DNA of 64,000 nucleotides from Curvibacter microcysteis (lineage in GTDB: Bacteria > Pseudomonadota > Gammaproteobacteria > Burkholderiales > Burkholderiaceae_C): NCBI RefSeq assembly GCF_028649435.1, contig NZ_JAQSIN010000008.1; one strand, given 5' to 3'. The translations under genes were made by a program, and so were the position numbers. Of the stretch, positions 34,118-43,041 are shown one piece after another (the first letter of the stretch is position 1; each line of letters opens with the position of its first letter). Below the pieces are notes generated by a model that was not told where the DNA came from, did not search any database, and was given only the letters and a program-made list of their open reading frames with translations.

Positions 34118-35515
34118 TCACAACTCGAAGCCGGTCCACAGCAACATGCCCTCCAGCACGTCACGGACCAGGCCGGCCGGCCGGGGGTGGTGAGGCTGGG
34201 CCTGGGCGCGGTGTTCGTCGAACCAGGCTTGGAAGCGCTGCACCGCCTCGCCAGGCTGGAAGGCCAGCATCAACTCGTAGTTGAGGAACAGGCTGCGGCT
34301 GTCCAGGTTGGAGGAGCCGGCCAGGGCCAGTTCGTCGTCCACGATCACCAGCTTGGCGTGCAACATGCCCGACCAGAACCAGACCCGGCCACCGGCCTGC
34401 ACCAGCAGGCGCAGAGCGCGGTTGCGCGCCAAGTCAGACAGGCCGTGGTTGGAGCGCGCTGGCAGCAGCAAATCCACCACCACCCCCCGGCGCGCCGCCA
34501 GGCACAAGGCCATCAGCAGGGCCGGGTCGGGCACGAAGTACGGGGTGACCAGGCTCAGGCTCTGGCGCGCCCGGTAGACGGCGGTGAGCAGCAAGGCATA
34601 GACCGTGTCGTCGGCCTGGTCGGGGCCGGAGGCGGCCCACTGGGCCCGCGCGGCCTGGGTGTGGCCGGGCTCGGTGGGCAAGAGGGCCGCCGGGTGGGCC
34701 TGCCCCCCCGCAAAAGCCCAGTCGTGCTCAAACAACTGGCTGGCCTGCTGCACCAGGGCGCCGCGCAGGTCGTAGCTCAGGTCGCACCAGACGGGCACCC
34801 CGGGCTGGCCCTCGAAGTACTCGGCCGCCAGGTTGCGTCCACCGCACCACAGCCGGGCCTGCGGGTGGCCGGCGTCGACCAGCACCAGCTTGCGGTGGTT
34901 GCGCAAATTGGTGCGCCCCTTGAGCGGCGAATGCAGGGGCGGCACAAACAACAGCAGCTCGCCGCCCGCGTCGGTGAAGCGCTGCAAGCGCGGGCGGCCC
35001 GCCATCAGGCTGCCCAGGCCGTCAAGCAGCAGGCGCACGCGGACGCCGGCGCGCGCCTGGACGCACAGGGCGTCAATCACCTCGGTGCCCAGCAGGTCGT
35101 CCTTCAGGATGAAGGTGGCGATCTCGATGCGGTGCCGGGCCTGGGCGATGGCGGCGAGCAAAGCCTCGCGGGCCGCGCGCCCGTCGGCGTGCAGGTTCAG
35201 GTCGCGGTAGGTGGCGGGCGCCGGCTGACCCAGCGCGCACAGGGTGCGGGTCACCCAGTGGCCATCCCCGGGCGCGGCCAGGGCGTGGGGCACGGCGTGC
35301 AGACCCGGGCGCTTGCGCTTGCGCGAGCCAAAGCTCAGGTAGGCCGGCAAGGCCACATACGGCATCAGCAGGATGAAGAACACCCAGGCGATGGCGGCCG
35401 CGGGTTGGCGGCGCTGGCGCGCCACATGGGAGGTGATGATGTAGACCAGCAGCGCCAGCACCGTGACCAAGCCGTGCAGGGTCCACCAGTCAAAAGGGGT
35501 CAGCGTGAACAGCAT
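34118..35515 (-). CDS. cls: Cardiolipin synthase (phospholipase D family)
   Basis: A 465-residue membrane enzyme that joins two phosphatidylglycerol molecules into cardiolipin. Two N-terminal hydrophobic segments (about 9-28 and 40-62) anchor it. The two HKD motifs are NHRKLVLVD and LHAKLVIVDDELALAGSSNLDSRS, both complete. The length is typical of ClsA/ClsB-type enzymes. The minus-strand bestrophin gene ends 40 bp upstream of its start. The family is clear; which Cls class is less so. Confidence 0.9.
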   Translation of the reverse strand: MLFTLTPFDWWTLHGLVTVLALLVYIITSHVARQRRQPAAAIAWVFFILLMPYVALPAYLSFGSRKRKRPGLHAVPHALAAPGDGHWVTRTLCALGQPAPATYRDLNLHADGRAAREALLAAIAQARHRIEIATFILKDDLLGTEVIDALCVQARAGVRVRLLLDGLGSLMAGRPRLQRFTDAGGELLLFVPPLHSPLKGRTNLRNHRKLVLVDAGHPQARLWCGGRNLAAEYFEGQPGVPVWCDLSYDLRGALVQQASQLFEHDWAFAGGQAHPAALLPTEPGHTQAARAQWAASGPDQADDTVYALLLTAVYRARQSLSLVTPYFVPDPALLMALCLAARRGVVVDLLLPARSNHGLSDLARNRALRLLVQAGGRVWFWSGMLHAKLVIVDDELALAGSSNLDSRSLFLNYELMLAFQPGEAVQRFQAWFDEHRAQAQPHHPRPAGLVRDVLEGMLLWTGFEL

Positions 35516-35555
35516 GGGCTTCAGTATGGCGCAGGCGCTGCGCCGCTCATCCCCC

Positions 35556-36482
35556 CTACATCAGACAGTAGTCGACGGGCAGCAGCGGGTCGGGCAAGTC
35601 GGGCTCGCCCAGGGCTTCGAGCAGCTGGATGTCGATGTGCCGGCACAGCGCGTCCAGCGGCAAGTCATTGGGCAACAGGCCAAAGGGCTCTTCGATTTCA
35701 TCGCCCAGCGCGTCCAGGCCAAAGAAGGTGTAAGCCACCACGGCCACCACCACCGGGGTCATGAAGCCCAGGGTGTCGACCAGGCCAAAAGGCAACAAGA
35801 AGCAGTAGACATACGCCGTGCGGTGCAGCAGCAAGGTATAGGAGAAGGGCACTGGCGTGCTCTTGATGCGCTCGCAAGAAGCCGCCGCCGCCGTCATGGC
35901 CGACAAGGTGTTGTCGATCTGCACCACCATCTGCGCGTCCACTTGGCCCGCGCGCTGGCAGGCCGCCAGGTCGGCGCCCATGCGCATCATCAAGGCCTGG
36001 GGCAGGTTTCGGCTGGAGGCCACGGCGGCCCACTCGCCCTCGGGCAGCCCGGCCTGGACCGGGGCGGTGTCCCGGGTGTCGCGCAGCAGCAGGCGCAGCG
36101 CGTGGCAAAACGCGCCGGCGCGCCGCACCATGGCCTGGCGCAGATCGGGCTGACCGGCGGGCGGCGCCTCGATGTGGCACAGGCACTGGCGCGCCAGGTT
36201 GCGGCTGCGCAGCACCAGTTCGCCCCAGAGCTTGCGCGCCTCCCAGTAGCGGTCATAAGCGGCGGTGTTGCGAAAGCCCAGGAAGATCGCCAGCGGCAGG
36301 CCGATCAAGGTGAAGGGAATCGCCGTCAGCGTGATCTTGGTGTGGAACAGCGCGCCGTGGCTGAGCGTGACCACGCTGGCCAGCGCGATGTTGATCAGCA
36401 GCAGGCGGCTGATGCGCGGCATGATGGAGCCGCGCATGAGCAAGAACAGCTGCAGCCCGTTGGGGCGGTCGCGCACGATCAT
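35556..36482 (-). CDS. Bestrophin-family ion channel protein (YneE-like)
   Basis: A 308-residue membrane protein of the bacterial bestrophin group, which forms pentameric ion channels in the inner membrane. Family marks are the N-terminal RPNGLQLFLLMRGSIMPRI, PFTLIGLPLAIFLGFRNTAAYDRYWEARKLWG, and the central YTLLLHRTAYVYCFLLPFGLVD. The gene lies 37 bp downstream of the stop of the acetyl-CoA hydrolase/transferase gene and upstream of cls, all on the same strand. The ion and physiological role are unknown. Confidence 0.88.
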   Translation of the reverse strand: MIVRDRPNGLQLFLLMRGSIMPRISRLLLINIALASVVTLSHGALFHTKITLTAIPFTLIGLPLAIFLGFRNTAAYDRYWEARKLWGELVLRSRNLARQCLCHIEAPPAGQPDLRQAMVRRAGAFCHALRLLLRDTRDTAPVQAGLPEGEWAAVASSRNLPQALMMRMGADLAACQRAGQVDAQMVVQIDNTLSAMTAAAASCERIKSTPVPFSYTLLLHRTAYVYCFLLPFGLVDTLGFMTPVVVAVVAYTFFGLDALGDEIEEPFGLLPNDLPLDALCRHIDIQLLEALGEPDLPDPLLPVDYCLM

Positions 36483-36519
36483 GGCTTGGCTCCGCTTGGC
36501 CCGGCCGGGCGGGCGGGTT

Positions 36520-38034
36520 TCACATGTGGCCGGTTTCGAGGAAGCGGGTGTGCCAACTCAAGGCCTCGCTCAGCAGGTGGGGCGTGTGCAGGCCCGGGGC
36601 GCCGCGCGCAGCACGGTCGATGTAGTCCTGCAACTGGGGCCGGAAGCTGGGGTGGGCGCAGCGCTCGACGATCAGCTTGGCGCGCTGCGTCGGGGCCAGG
36701 CCGCGCAGGTCGGCCAGGCCTTGTTCGGTGACGATGACCTGCACATCGTGCTCGGTGTGGTCCACATGCGAGACCATGGGCACGATGCATGAAATGGCCC
36801 CGCCCTTGGCCACCGAGGGCGTCACAAAGAAGGACAGGTAGCCATTGCGCGCAAAGTCACCCGAGCCGCCAATGCCGTTCATGATGCTCGAGCCCATGAT
36901 GTGGGTGGAGTTGACGTTGCCGTAGAGGTCGGCCTCGATCATGGCGTTCATGGCGATCACGCCCAGGCGGCGCACCAGCTCGGGGTGGTTGCTGATCTCC
37001 TGCGGGCGCAGCACGATGCGCTGGCGGTAGAAGTCAATGTGCTCGTTGAATTCGGCCGTGGCCGCCGGGCTCAGCGACAGCGCGGTGGCCGAGGCAAAGC
37101 TCAGCTTGCCCGAGCGCAGCATCTCGAGCATGCCGTCCTGCAGCACCTCGGTGAAAGCGGTCAGGTTCTCGAACGGCCCTTGGTTGAGCCCGCTGAGCAC
37201 GGCATTGGCCACGTTGCCCACGCCCGACTGCAGGGGCAGCAACTCGGGCGGCAGGCGCCCCGCCTTCACTTCGTGCTGCAGAAACTCGATGATGTGGCCC
37301 GCGATCTGCTCGGACACCGCATCGGGCGTGGCAAACACCGAATTGCGGTCGGCCTGGCAGGTGCGGACCACGGCCACCACCTTGCTGGGGTCGCAGCGCA
37401 GGTAGGTCTCGCCAATGCGGTCGCCCGGGTGGACCATGGGGATGGGCTTGCGGTGTGGCGGGATCTCGGTGCCGTAATAGATGTCGTGCATGCCCTCGAG
37501 GCCGGCGCTTTGCAGCTCGTTGACCTCGATGATGATTTTGTCGGCCTGGTCCAGCCAGGTCTTGTTGTTGCCCACCGAGGTGGACGGCACGAGGCGCCCG
37601 TCGGGCAGGATGGCCACCACCTCGACCACCGCCACATCGAGCTTGCCCAAGAAACCAAACCAGGCGAACTGCGCCACATGGGACAGGTGCATGTCGGTGT
37701 AGTGCATCTTGCCGGCGTTGATCAGCGCTCGGCAGGTCGGGTCGGACTGGTAGGGCAGGCGCATCTCGATGCCGTCGGCCTTGGCCAGAGCGCCGTCCAG
37801 CTCCGGGGCGGTGGACGCGCCGGTCCACAAGCCAATGCGCGCCGAGGTGTCGCCCGCCGCGTGCAGCGCGGCCAGGCGGTCGGCCAGGGCCTGGGGCACG
37901 GCCTTGGGGTAGCCCGCACCGGTGAAGCCACTCATGCCCACGTTCGCCCCCACCGGGATCAGGGCGGCGGCCTCGGCGGCACTCATCACCTTGGCCAAAA
38001 GTTCGGGGCTGCGGATGCGGTCGGTCGGGCTCAT
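36520..38034 (-). CDS. Acetyl-CoA hydrolase/succinyl-CoA:acetate CoA-transferase family protein
   Basis: A 504-residue class I CoA-transferase, start after GGAG. Family landmarks: VGANVGMSGFTGAGYPKAVP, the loop FENLTAFTEVLQD with the likely catalytic Glu296 (position of Glu294 in AarC), IEADLYGNVNSTHIMGSS, and NGIGGSGDFARNGYLS. Such enzymes move CoA between acetate and succinate or hydrolyse acetyl-CoA, in acetate handling. An IclR-like operator sequence lies about 100 bp upstream, near its promoter, in the space shared with the divergent lipocalin gene. Confidence 0.9.
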   Translation of the reverse strand: MSPTDRIRSPELLAKVMSAAEAAALIPVGANVGMSGFTGAGYPKAVPQALADRLAALHAAGDTSARIGLWTGASTAPELDGALAKADGIEMRLPYQSDPTCRALINAGKMHYTDMHLSHVAQFAWFGFLGKLDVAVVEVVAILPDGRLVPSTSVGNNKTWLDQADKIIIEVNELQSAGLEGMHDIYYGTEIPPHRKPIPMVHPGDRIGETYLRCDPSKVVAVVRTCQADRNSVFATPDAVSEQIAGHIIEFLQHEVKAGRLPPELLPLQSGVGNVANAVLSGLNQGPFENLTAFTEVLQDGMLEMLRSGKLSFASATALSLSPAATAEFNEHIDFYRQRIVLRPQEISNHPELVRRLGVIAMNAMIEADLYGNVNSTHIMGSSIMNGIGGSGDFARNGYLSFFVTPSVAKGGAISCIVPMVSHVDHTEHDVQVIVTEQGLADLRGLAPTQRAKLIVERCAHPSFRPQLQDYIDRAARGAPGLHTPHLLSEALSWHTRFLETGHM

Positions 38035-38135
38035 GCGCTCAGGTCTCCTATCAGGGGGTGGGCGTCTGGGATGGCGCCAGCGGCCGAAAGTCTAGCAGCA
38101 GATCGTGACAAATCAGGGTTTACCCAAGTATTTTT

Positions 38136-38150
38136 TGGAACACCATTCCA
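38136..38150. promoter_or_regulatory. IclR-type operator-like inverted repeat
   Basis: TGGAA-CACCA-TTCCA, an inverted repeat with 5-bp arms and 5-bp spacer. It fits the arms and spacing of the E. coli IclR consensus TGGAAATNATTTCCA. It lies between the divergent CoA-transferase and lipocalin genes, 102 bp from the first. It could place the CoA-transferase under an IclR-family regulator encoded elsewhere. Short enough to occur by chance. Confidence 0.4.
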
Positions 38151-38262
38151 GTTTTCAAATGCCCCTGAGCCCTGCTGGGTGGGCTTCACCGAGGCTTGAC
38201 CGGCGCACCGCACAATGTGTCAACCGCCTCGGCCGCCCCCGGCCCTCCAACCCCTTGACACC

Positions 38263-38883
38263 ATGTCCTCAACCCTGACCTCCGCCCTGCCCCGCGCCCG
38301 CTGGCGCGCCCTGGCCGCTGCCGCCCTGCTACTGGGCGCGGGCGCCTTGAGCCACGCGGCGCCTGCCACGGCCCCCAGCGCGCCGCTGCAAACCGTGGCC
38401 CGCCTGGACCTGCCGCGCTACCTGGGCACTTGGTACGAAATCGCCAAGTACCCCAACCGCTTCCAACAAAAATGCGTGGCCGACACCCGCGCCGACTACC
38501 AGCTGCGGCCCGACGGCCAGGTGCGCGTGCTCAACCAATGCCGACGCGCCGACGGCAGCGTGGACAGCGCCGAGGGCGCGGCCCGCCTGGTGGGCGGCAC
38601 CGACTCGCCCCGCCTGCAGGTGCGCTTTGCCCCGGTCTGGCTGGGCTGGTTGAGCGCCGTCTGGGGCGATTACTGGGTGATCGACCTGGACCCGGCCTAC
38701 CAATTGGTGGCCGTGAGCGAGCCGCAACGTGAATTTTTGTGGGTGCTGTCGCGCCAGCCCCAGGTCGACCCGCAGGCCTACCAGGCCTTGCTGCAACGCC
38801 TGAGCGCCCAAGGCTTTGACCTGGACCGGCTGCAACTGAGCCCCCAAAGCAGCGCCCAGCCCGCGGCCAGCGCCAAACCCTGA
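38263..38883 (+). CDS. Lipocalin family protein (Blc-like)
   Basis: A 206-residue exported lipocalin. The ATG at 38263 gives a signal peptide ending GALSHAAP. The lipocalin signature GTWYEIAKYPNRFQQKC comes at the start of the barrel, followed by RADYQLRPDGQVRVLNQC and GDYWVIDLDPAYQLVAVSEP, which match bacterial Blc. Blc of E. coli is an outer-membrane lipoprotein that binds lysophospholipids. Here no lipobox Cys is visible at the signal end, so the protein may be soluble in the periplasm. Confidence 0.88.
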   Translation: MSSTLTSALPRARWRALAAAALLLGAGALSHAAPATAPSAPLQTVARLDLPRYLGTWYEIAKYPNRFQQKCVADTRADYQLRPDGQVRVLNQCRRADGSVDSAEGAARLVGGTDSPRLQVRFAPVWLGWLSAVWGDYWVIDLDPAYQLVAVSEPQREFLWVLSRQPQVDPQAYQALLQRLSAQGFDLDRLQLSPQSSAQPAASAKP

Positions 38884-38903
38884 AGCGAACCGCGCGCGCC
38901 GCC

Positions 38904-39881
38904 TCAGGCCAGCGCGGCCTCGGGCGCCTGATTGACCGGCAGGCGGTCCAACCAGGCCTCGACCTGGAGCGGGTCATTGACCGTGCGCAGGCTTTGGTAG
39001 GCCTCTTCGGCCTCGGGGTGGTTGCGGCGCAGGTAATTGAGCCACTGCTTGAGCCGGCCCGGGCGCGAGCGCGGCTCGATGTGCGACTGGTTGAGCTGCC
39101 AGAAGTACAGCAGCAGGCGCTGCACGTCCGCCCAATCAGGCACCCGCCCCGCCGCCACGCCCTGGTCGGCCAGGATGGCCAGCGCCAGACCGGGCTGGGC
39201 CACCATGCCGCGCCCCAGCATCAGGTCCTGGCAGCCGGACTCGGCGCGGCAGCGGCGTGCATCGGCCACCGACCAGACCTCGCCGTTGGCCACCACCGGG
39301 ATGCGGACCACCGCGCGCACGTCAGCAATGCGGTCCCAATACGCGGGCGGCTTGTAACCCTGGGCCTTGGTGCGGCCATGCACCACCAGCTCGTCGGCCC
39401 CGGCCTCGGCGATGGCGCGGGCACAGTCCTCGGCCAGTTGGTCGTCGTTGAAACCCAGTCGCATCTTGGCCGACACCGGCATGGACGCCGGCACCGCGCG
39501 GCGCACCGCCGAGACGATGCGGTGCAGCAGCTCCGGCTCTTGCAGCAAGGCGGCGCCGCCGCCGTGGCGGTTCACCACCTTGGCCGGGCAACCGAAGTTG
39601 AGGTCGATGCCCGCCGGCCCCAGCGAGGCCAGGCGCGCCGCGTTGTCGGCCAGGCAAGCCGGGTCCGAGCCCAGCAGCTGCGCGCGCACCGGCACCCCGG
39701 CGGGCGTGCGGCCACCATGGCGCAGCTCGGGCACGATGCGGAAGAAGGCGCGCTCGGGCAGCACGGCGTCGGTGACGCGGATGAATTCCGACACACAGCG
39801 GTCAATGCCCCCCACCCGGGTCAGCACGTCGCGCAGCACGAAATCCAGCAGGCCCTCCATGGGCGCCAACAAAATGGCCAT
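38904..39881 (-). CDS. dusC: tRNA-dihydrouridine synthase C
   Basis: A 325-residue flavoenzyme that reduces uridine to dihydrouridine in tRNA (position 16 for DusC). The start ATG at 39881 gives MAILLAPMEGLLDFVLRDVL, the DusC-type N-terminus; upstream frame is non-coding. The catalytic Cys is in LNFGCPAKVVNRHGGGAALL, and FMN-binding words are VSAKMRLGF, ELVVHGRTKAQGYKPPAYW and IPVVANGEVWS. It is convergent with the lipocalin gene (20 bp apart) and divergent from the rhlE gene. Confidence 0.92.
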   Translation of the reverse strand: MAILLAPMEGLLDFVLRDVLTRVGGIDRCVSEFIRVTDAVLPERAFFRIVPELRHGGRTPAGVPVRAQLLGSDPACLADNAARLASLGPAGIDLNFGCPAKVVNRHGGGAALLQEPELLHRIVSAVRRAVPASMPVSAKMRLGFNDDQLAEDCARAIAEAGADELVVHGRTKAQGYKPPAYWDRIADVRAVVRIPVVANGEVWSVADARRCRAESGCQDLMLGRGMVAQPGLALAILADQGVAAGRVPDWADVQRLLLYFWQLNQSHIEPRSRPGRLKQWLNYLRRNHPEAEEAYQSLRTVNDPLQVEAWLDRLPVNQAPEAALA

Positions 39882-40009
39882 TGAAAAATTACCGGGGTGA
39901 GGTGAGAGACGAAAGGCGTGATTCTCGCCGATGCGCCCCCCGCAGGCCGGTTTGCGACAATAGCGACTTGGGCCGCACTCGCGGCCGCCAGCCACCAACC
40001 GGGTCTTGA

Positions 40010-41389
40010 ATGTCCAGCTCCCCCTCCCCCGCCGCCCCCGGCCCCCAGACCCCAGCGCTTGATGGCGACGCCACGCCCGCGGCTGCGACGCCCTCGGTGA
40101 CGCCCCCCGCATCGCCCACGGCCTCGAACTTTGGCGCGCTCGGCCTGCTGCCAGCCCTGGCCCAGGCGGCCCTGACCCACGGCTATGACCAGCCCTCGCC
40201 GGTGCAGGCTTTGGCCATTCCCCAGGTGCTGGCCGGCCACGACCTGCGCGTGTGCGCCCAGACCGGCTCCGGCAAAACCGCCGCCTACGCCCTGCCCCTG
40301 CTGCAAAAGCTGTTGCCCGCCCTGGAGGCCCCGCGTGCGGCGCGCGAACGCCGCGCCACGCGGGTGCTGATCCTGGTGCCCACGCGCGAGCTGGCCCAGC
40401 AAGTGGGTGAGTTCATCTACCTGTTGGCGCGCCGCTGCGCCGACCCACTGCGCCTGGCCGTGCTGTACGGCGGCGTCTCCATCAACCCACAGATGCTGGC
40501 CCTGCGCGGCGGCGCCGAGGTGGTGGTGGCCACGCCGGGCCGGCTGCTCGACCTGGTGGAGCAGCGCGCCCTGCAACTCGACCAGGTGGCCCACCTGGTG
40601 TTGGACGAGGCCGACCGCCTGCTGGACCTGGGCTTTGCCGAAGAACTGCAACGCGTGCTGGCCCTGCTGCCCACGCAGCGCCAGAACCTGCTGTTCTCGG
40701 CCACCTTCCCAGCGGCGCTGGACGCGCTGATCGCCGGCCTGCTGCACGAGCCCATCCACATCGAGCTGAGCACCACCGAGCAGGCCGCGCCCGACATCGT
40801 GCAGCGCGCCATCGCGGTGGACGAGTCGCGCCGCACCCAGCTGCTGCGCCACCTGATCGAGACCGAGGGCTGGACCCAGGTGCTGGTGTTCGTGGCCACG
40901 CGCTACGCCACCGAAGCCGTGGCCCTGAAGCTGCAGCGCGCCGGCCTGCATGCCGCTTCGCTGCATGGCGAGCTGAGCCAGGGCAAGCGCAGCGAGGTGC
41001 TGCAGGCCTTCAAGGACCGCAGCGCCCGCGTGCTGGTGACCACCGACCTGGCTGCGCGCGGCATCGACATCGTGCGCCTGCCCGTGGTCGTCAATTACGA
41101 CCTGCCGCGCGCCGCCGCCGACTACACCCACCGCATTGGCCGCACCGGGCGCGCCGGCGCCTCGGGCCTGGCGGTGAGCTTTGTCACGGCTGCGCAGGAG
41201 TCGCACTTCCGCCTGATCGAAAAGCGCCAGCAGCAACGCGTGCCGCGCGAGCAACTGGCCGGCTTTGAACCCAGCGAGGTCGCCACGCCCGAGCAGGCCA
41301 CGGGCGGCATCAAGGGCGCGCGCAAGAGCAAGAAGGACAAGCTGCGCGAAGCCGCCGCTTTGGCAGCCGCGCGCGCGGGCCAGTCCTGA
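40010..41389 (+). CDS. rhlE: DEAD-box ATP-dependent RNA helicase RhlE-like
   Basis: A 459-residue helicase. After about 45 low-complexity residues come the Q motif (YDQPSPVQALAIPQVL), motif I AQTGSGKT, Ia PTRELAQQ, GGVSINPQ, TPGRLLDL, DEAD, SATFP, then the second domain with VFVATRYATEAVAL, VTTDLAARGIDI and HRIGRTGRAG. The C-terminal tail is short and basic (KGARKSKKDKLREAAAL). Such helicases remodel structured RNA in ribosome assembly or decay. It is followed after 8 bp by the methyltransferase gene, so both are likely co-transcribed. Confidence 0.9.
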   Translation: MSSSPSPAAPGPQTPALDGDATPAAATPSVTPPASPTASNFGALGLLPALAQAALTHGYDQPSPVQALAIPQVLAGHDLRVCAQTGSGKTAAYALPLLQKLLPALEAPRAARERRATRVLILVPTRELAQQVGEFIYLLARRCADPLRLAVLYGGVSINPQMLALRGGAEVVVATPGRLLDLVEQRALQLDQVAHLVLDEADRLLDLGFAEELQRVLALLPTQRQNLLFSATFPAALDALIAGLLHEPIHIELSTTEQAAPDIVQRAIAVDESRRTQLLRHLIETEGWTQVLVFVATRYATEAVALKLQRAGLHAASLHGELSQGKRSEVLQAFKDRSARVLVTTDLAARGIDIVRLPVVVNYDLPRAAADYTHRIGRTGRAGASGLAVSFVTAAQESHFRLIEKRQQQRVPREQLAGFEPSEVATPEQATGGIKGARKSKKDKLREAAALAAARAGQS

Positions 41390-41397
41390 ACCGCCCC

Positions 41398-42033
41398 ATG
41401 ACCCACCCCACCGAGCTGCCGTTCTCCCCCGCCGCCGAGCGCAACCAGGGCCCCATCCTGGCCCAGTTGCAGGCGCTGCTGCCGCCACAGGGCCAGGCGC
41501 TGGAGATCGCCAGCGGCACCGGCCAGCACGCGTTGCACTTCAGTGCCGGCCTGCCCGGCTGGCACTGGCAAATGAGCGACCCCGACCCCAGCGCCCTGGC
41601 CACCTTGCAGGCGCGTCGCGCGCTGGCCGAGCCCGCTTTGCAAGCCCGCCTGGGCGCGCCGCTGGCACTCGATGTGCACCAGGCCGACTGGCTGCCCGCC
41701 GGCCACCGCGTGGACCTGGTGTTTTGCGCCAACATGCTGCACATCGCGCCCTGGTCCAGCTGCGCGGCCTTGATGCAAGGCGCTGCGCGCGTGCTGCGCG
41801 ATGGGGGCCAGCTGATCACCTACGGCCCCTACCTGTTTGCAGACCTGCCCACCGCGCCCAGCAACCTGGCGTTTGACGCCGACCTGAAGGCGCGCAACCC
41901 GGCCTGGGGCCTGCGCGCGCTCGACGCGGTGCAGGCCGAAGCCCAGCGCGCCGGCCTGCGCCTGCAGGCGCGCCACGCCCTGCCCGCCAACAACTGGCTG
42001 CTGGTGTGGGGGCACGGCAACGCCCCGGTTTGA
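41398..42033 (+). CDS. DUF938 family SAM-dependent methyltransferase-like protein
   Basis: A 211-residue protein. FSPAAERNQGPILAQLQALL and the SAM-binding word LEIASGTGQHALHFSAGLPG are typical of the DUF938 family, followed by VDLVFCANMLHIAPWS and LITYGPYLFAD. These proteins have a class I methyltransferase fold, but no substrate is established. The gene is probably translated from the rhlE mRNA and is convergent with the response-regulator gene (12 bp apart). Confidence 0.85.
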   Translation: MTHPTELPFSPAAERNQGPILAQLQALLPPQGQALEIASGTGQHALHFSAGLPGWHWQMSDPDPSALATLQARRALAEPALQARLGAPLALDVHQADWLPAGHRVDLVFCANMLHIAPWSSCAALMQGAARVLRDGGQLITYGPYLFADLPTAPSNLAFDADLKARNPAWGLRALDAVQAEAQRAGLRLQARHALPANNWLLVWGHGNAPV

Positions 42034-42045
42034 GGGGACGGCGCC

Positions 42046-43041
42046 TCAGCCCTCGAACTGGGGGTTGAGCTGGCGGATGCGGTTCATGGCCATGGCGGCC
42101 GCTGCGGTGCGCGTCTCCACGCCGAGCTTGGCGAACACGCGCTCCAGGTGCTTCTTGATGGTGGCCGGGCTGGCGCCGAGGATGTCGCCAATGTCGCGGT
42201 TGATCTTGCCCTTGACCACCCAGTACAGCACCTCGGCCTCGCGCGCCGTGAGCTTGAACGAAAAGCTCATGGCCTCGATGACGGCCTCGTCCGACACCTC
42301 CTGCATGACGATCAACCAGTCACCGCCGCCCTCGCTGTCGCCGGTCTGCTGGTGCAGGCGGAAGGTGATGCGGCGCGAACCCTGGTCAAAGCTCAGGCGC
42401 GGCGGCTCGATGGCCGCCTGGGCCTCGGCCAGGTGGCGGCGCAACCAGTCCACCACCGGCTCGGGCGTGACCGGGGCGCTGGTGCCGAAGTAGCGCTGCA
42501 ACAGGTCGCGCGCCAAGGCGGTCTGCCACATCAGGCGCCCGTCGCTGACGCGCACCGTGATGCTGGCGTAGCCAAAGGCGTCCAGCGCATTGCGGGCCTG
42601 GCCCGCCTGACGCGCCTCTTGCCGGGCCCGGCGCGCGCCCTGCAAGTGCACGTTCATGCGCGCCAACACCTCTTTGGGCTTGATGGGCTTGGTCACATAG
42701 TCCACGCCGCCGCTTTCCAGCGCCGCCACCAGGTGCTCGGTCTCGGTCAGGCCGGTCATGAAGATGATGGGGATGGGCGCGGTGCGCGGGTCGGCCTTGA
42801 GGCGGCGCGCCACCTCGAAGCCGTCCATGCCGGGCATCATGGCGTCCAGCAGCACCGCGTCGGGCAGAGCTTGTTGGGCGCGCTGCAAAGCAGCCTCGCC
42901 CGAGGTGGCCACCAGCACCGTGTAGCCCGATTCGTCGAGCGCGTCGTGCAGCACGGCCAGGTTGTCGGGCACGTCGTCCACCACCAGCACCACATCGCTG
43001 TTGGCACGGTCCAGGGTCTGGTCGAGGGGGGTGGGGGTCAT
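42046..43041 (-). CDS. Response regulator with LuxR-type DNA-binding domain
   Basis: A 331-residue regulator. The receiver domain (about 15-130) has VVDD, the phosphoacceptor Asp66 in VLLDAMMPGMDGF, and KPI. A middle domain of about 110 residues (QARNALDAFGYASITVRVSDGRLMWQ...) looks PAS-like. The C-terminal helix-turn-helix (about 265-325) reads LTAREAEVLYWVVKGKINRDIGDILGASPATIKKHLERVF. The start overlaps the stop of the sensor-kinase gene (ATGA), so the pair is co-translated and surely forms one two-component system. Target genes are unknown; the divergent efflux operon is a candidate. Confidence 0.92.
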   Translation of the reverse strand: MTPTPLDQTLDRANSDVVLVVDDVPDNLAVLHDALDESGYTVLVATSGEAALQRAQQALPDAVLLDAMMPGMDGFEVARRLKADPRTAPIPIIFMTGLTETEHLVAALESGGVDYVTKPIKPKEVLARMNVHLQGARRARQEARQAGQARNALDAFGYASITVRVSDGRLMWQTALARDLLQRYFGTSAPVTPEPVVDWLRRHLAEAQAAIEPPRLSFDQGSRRITFRLHQQTGDSEGGGDWLIVMQEVSDEAVIEAMSFSFKLTAREAEVLYWVVKGKINRDIGDILGASPATIKKHLERVFAKLGVETRTAAAAMAMNRIRQLNPQFEG

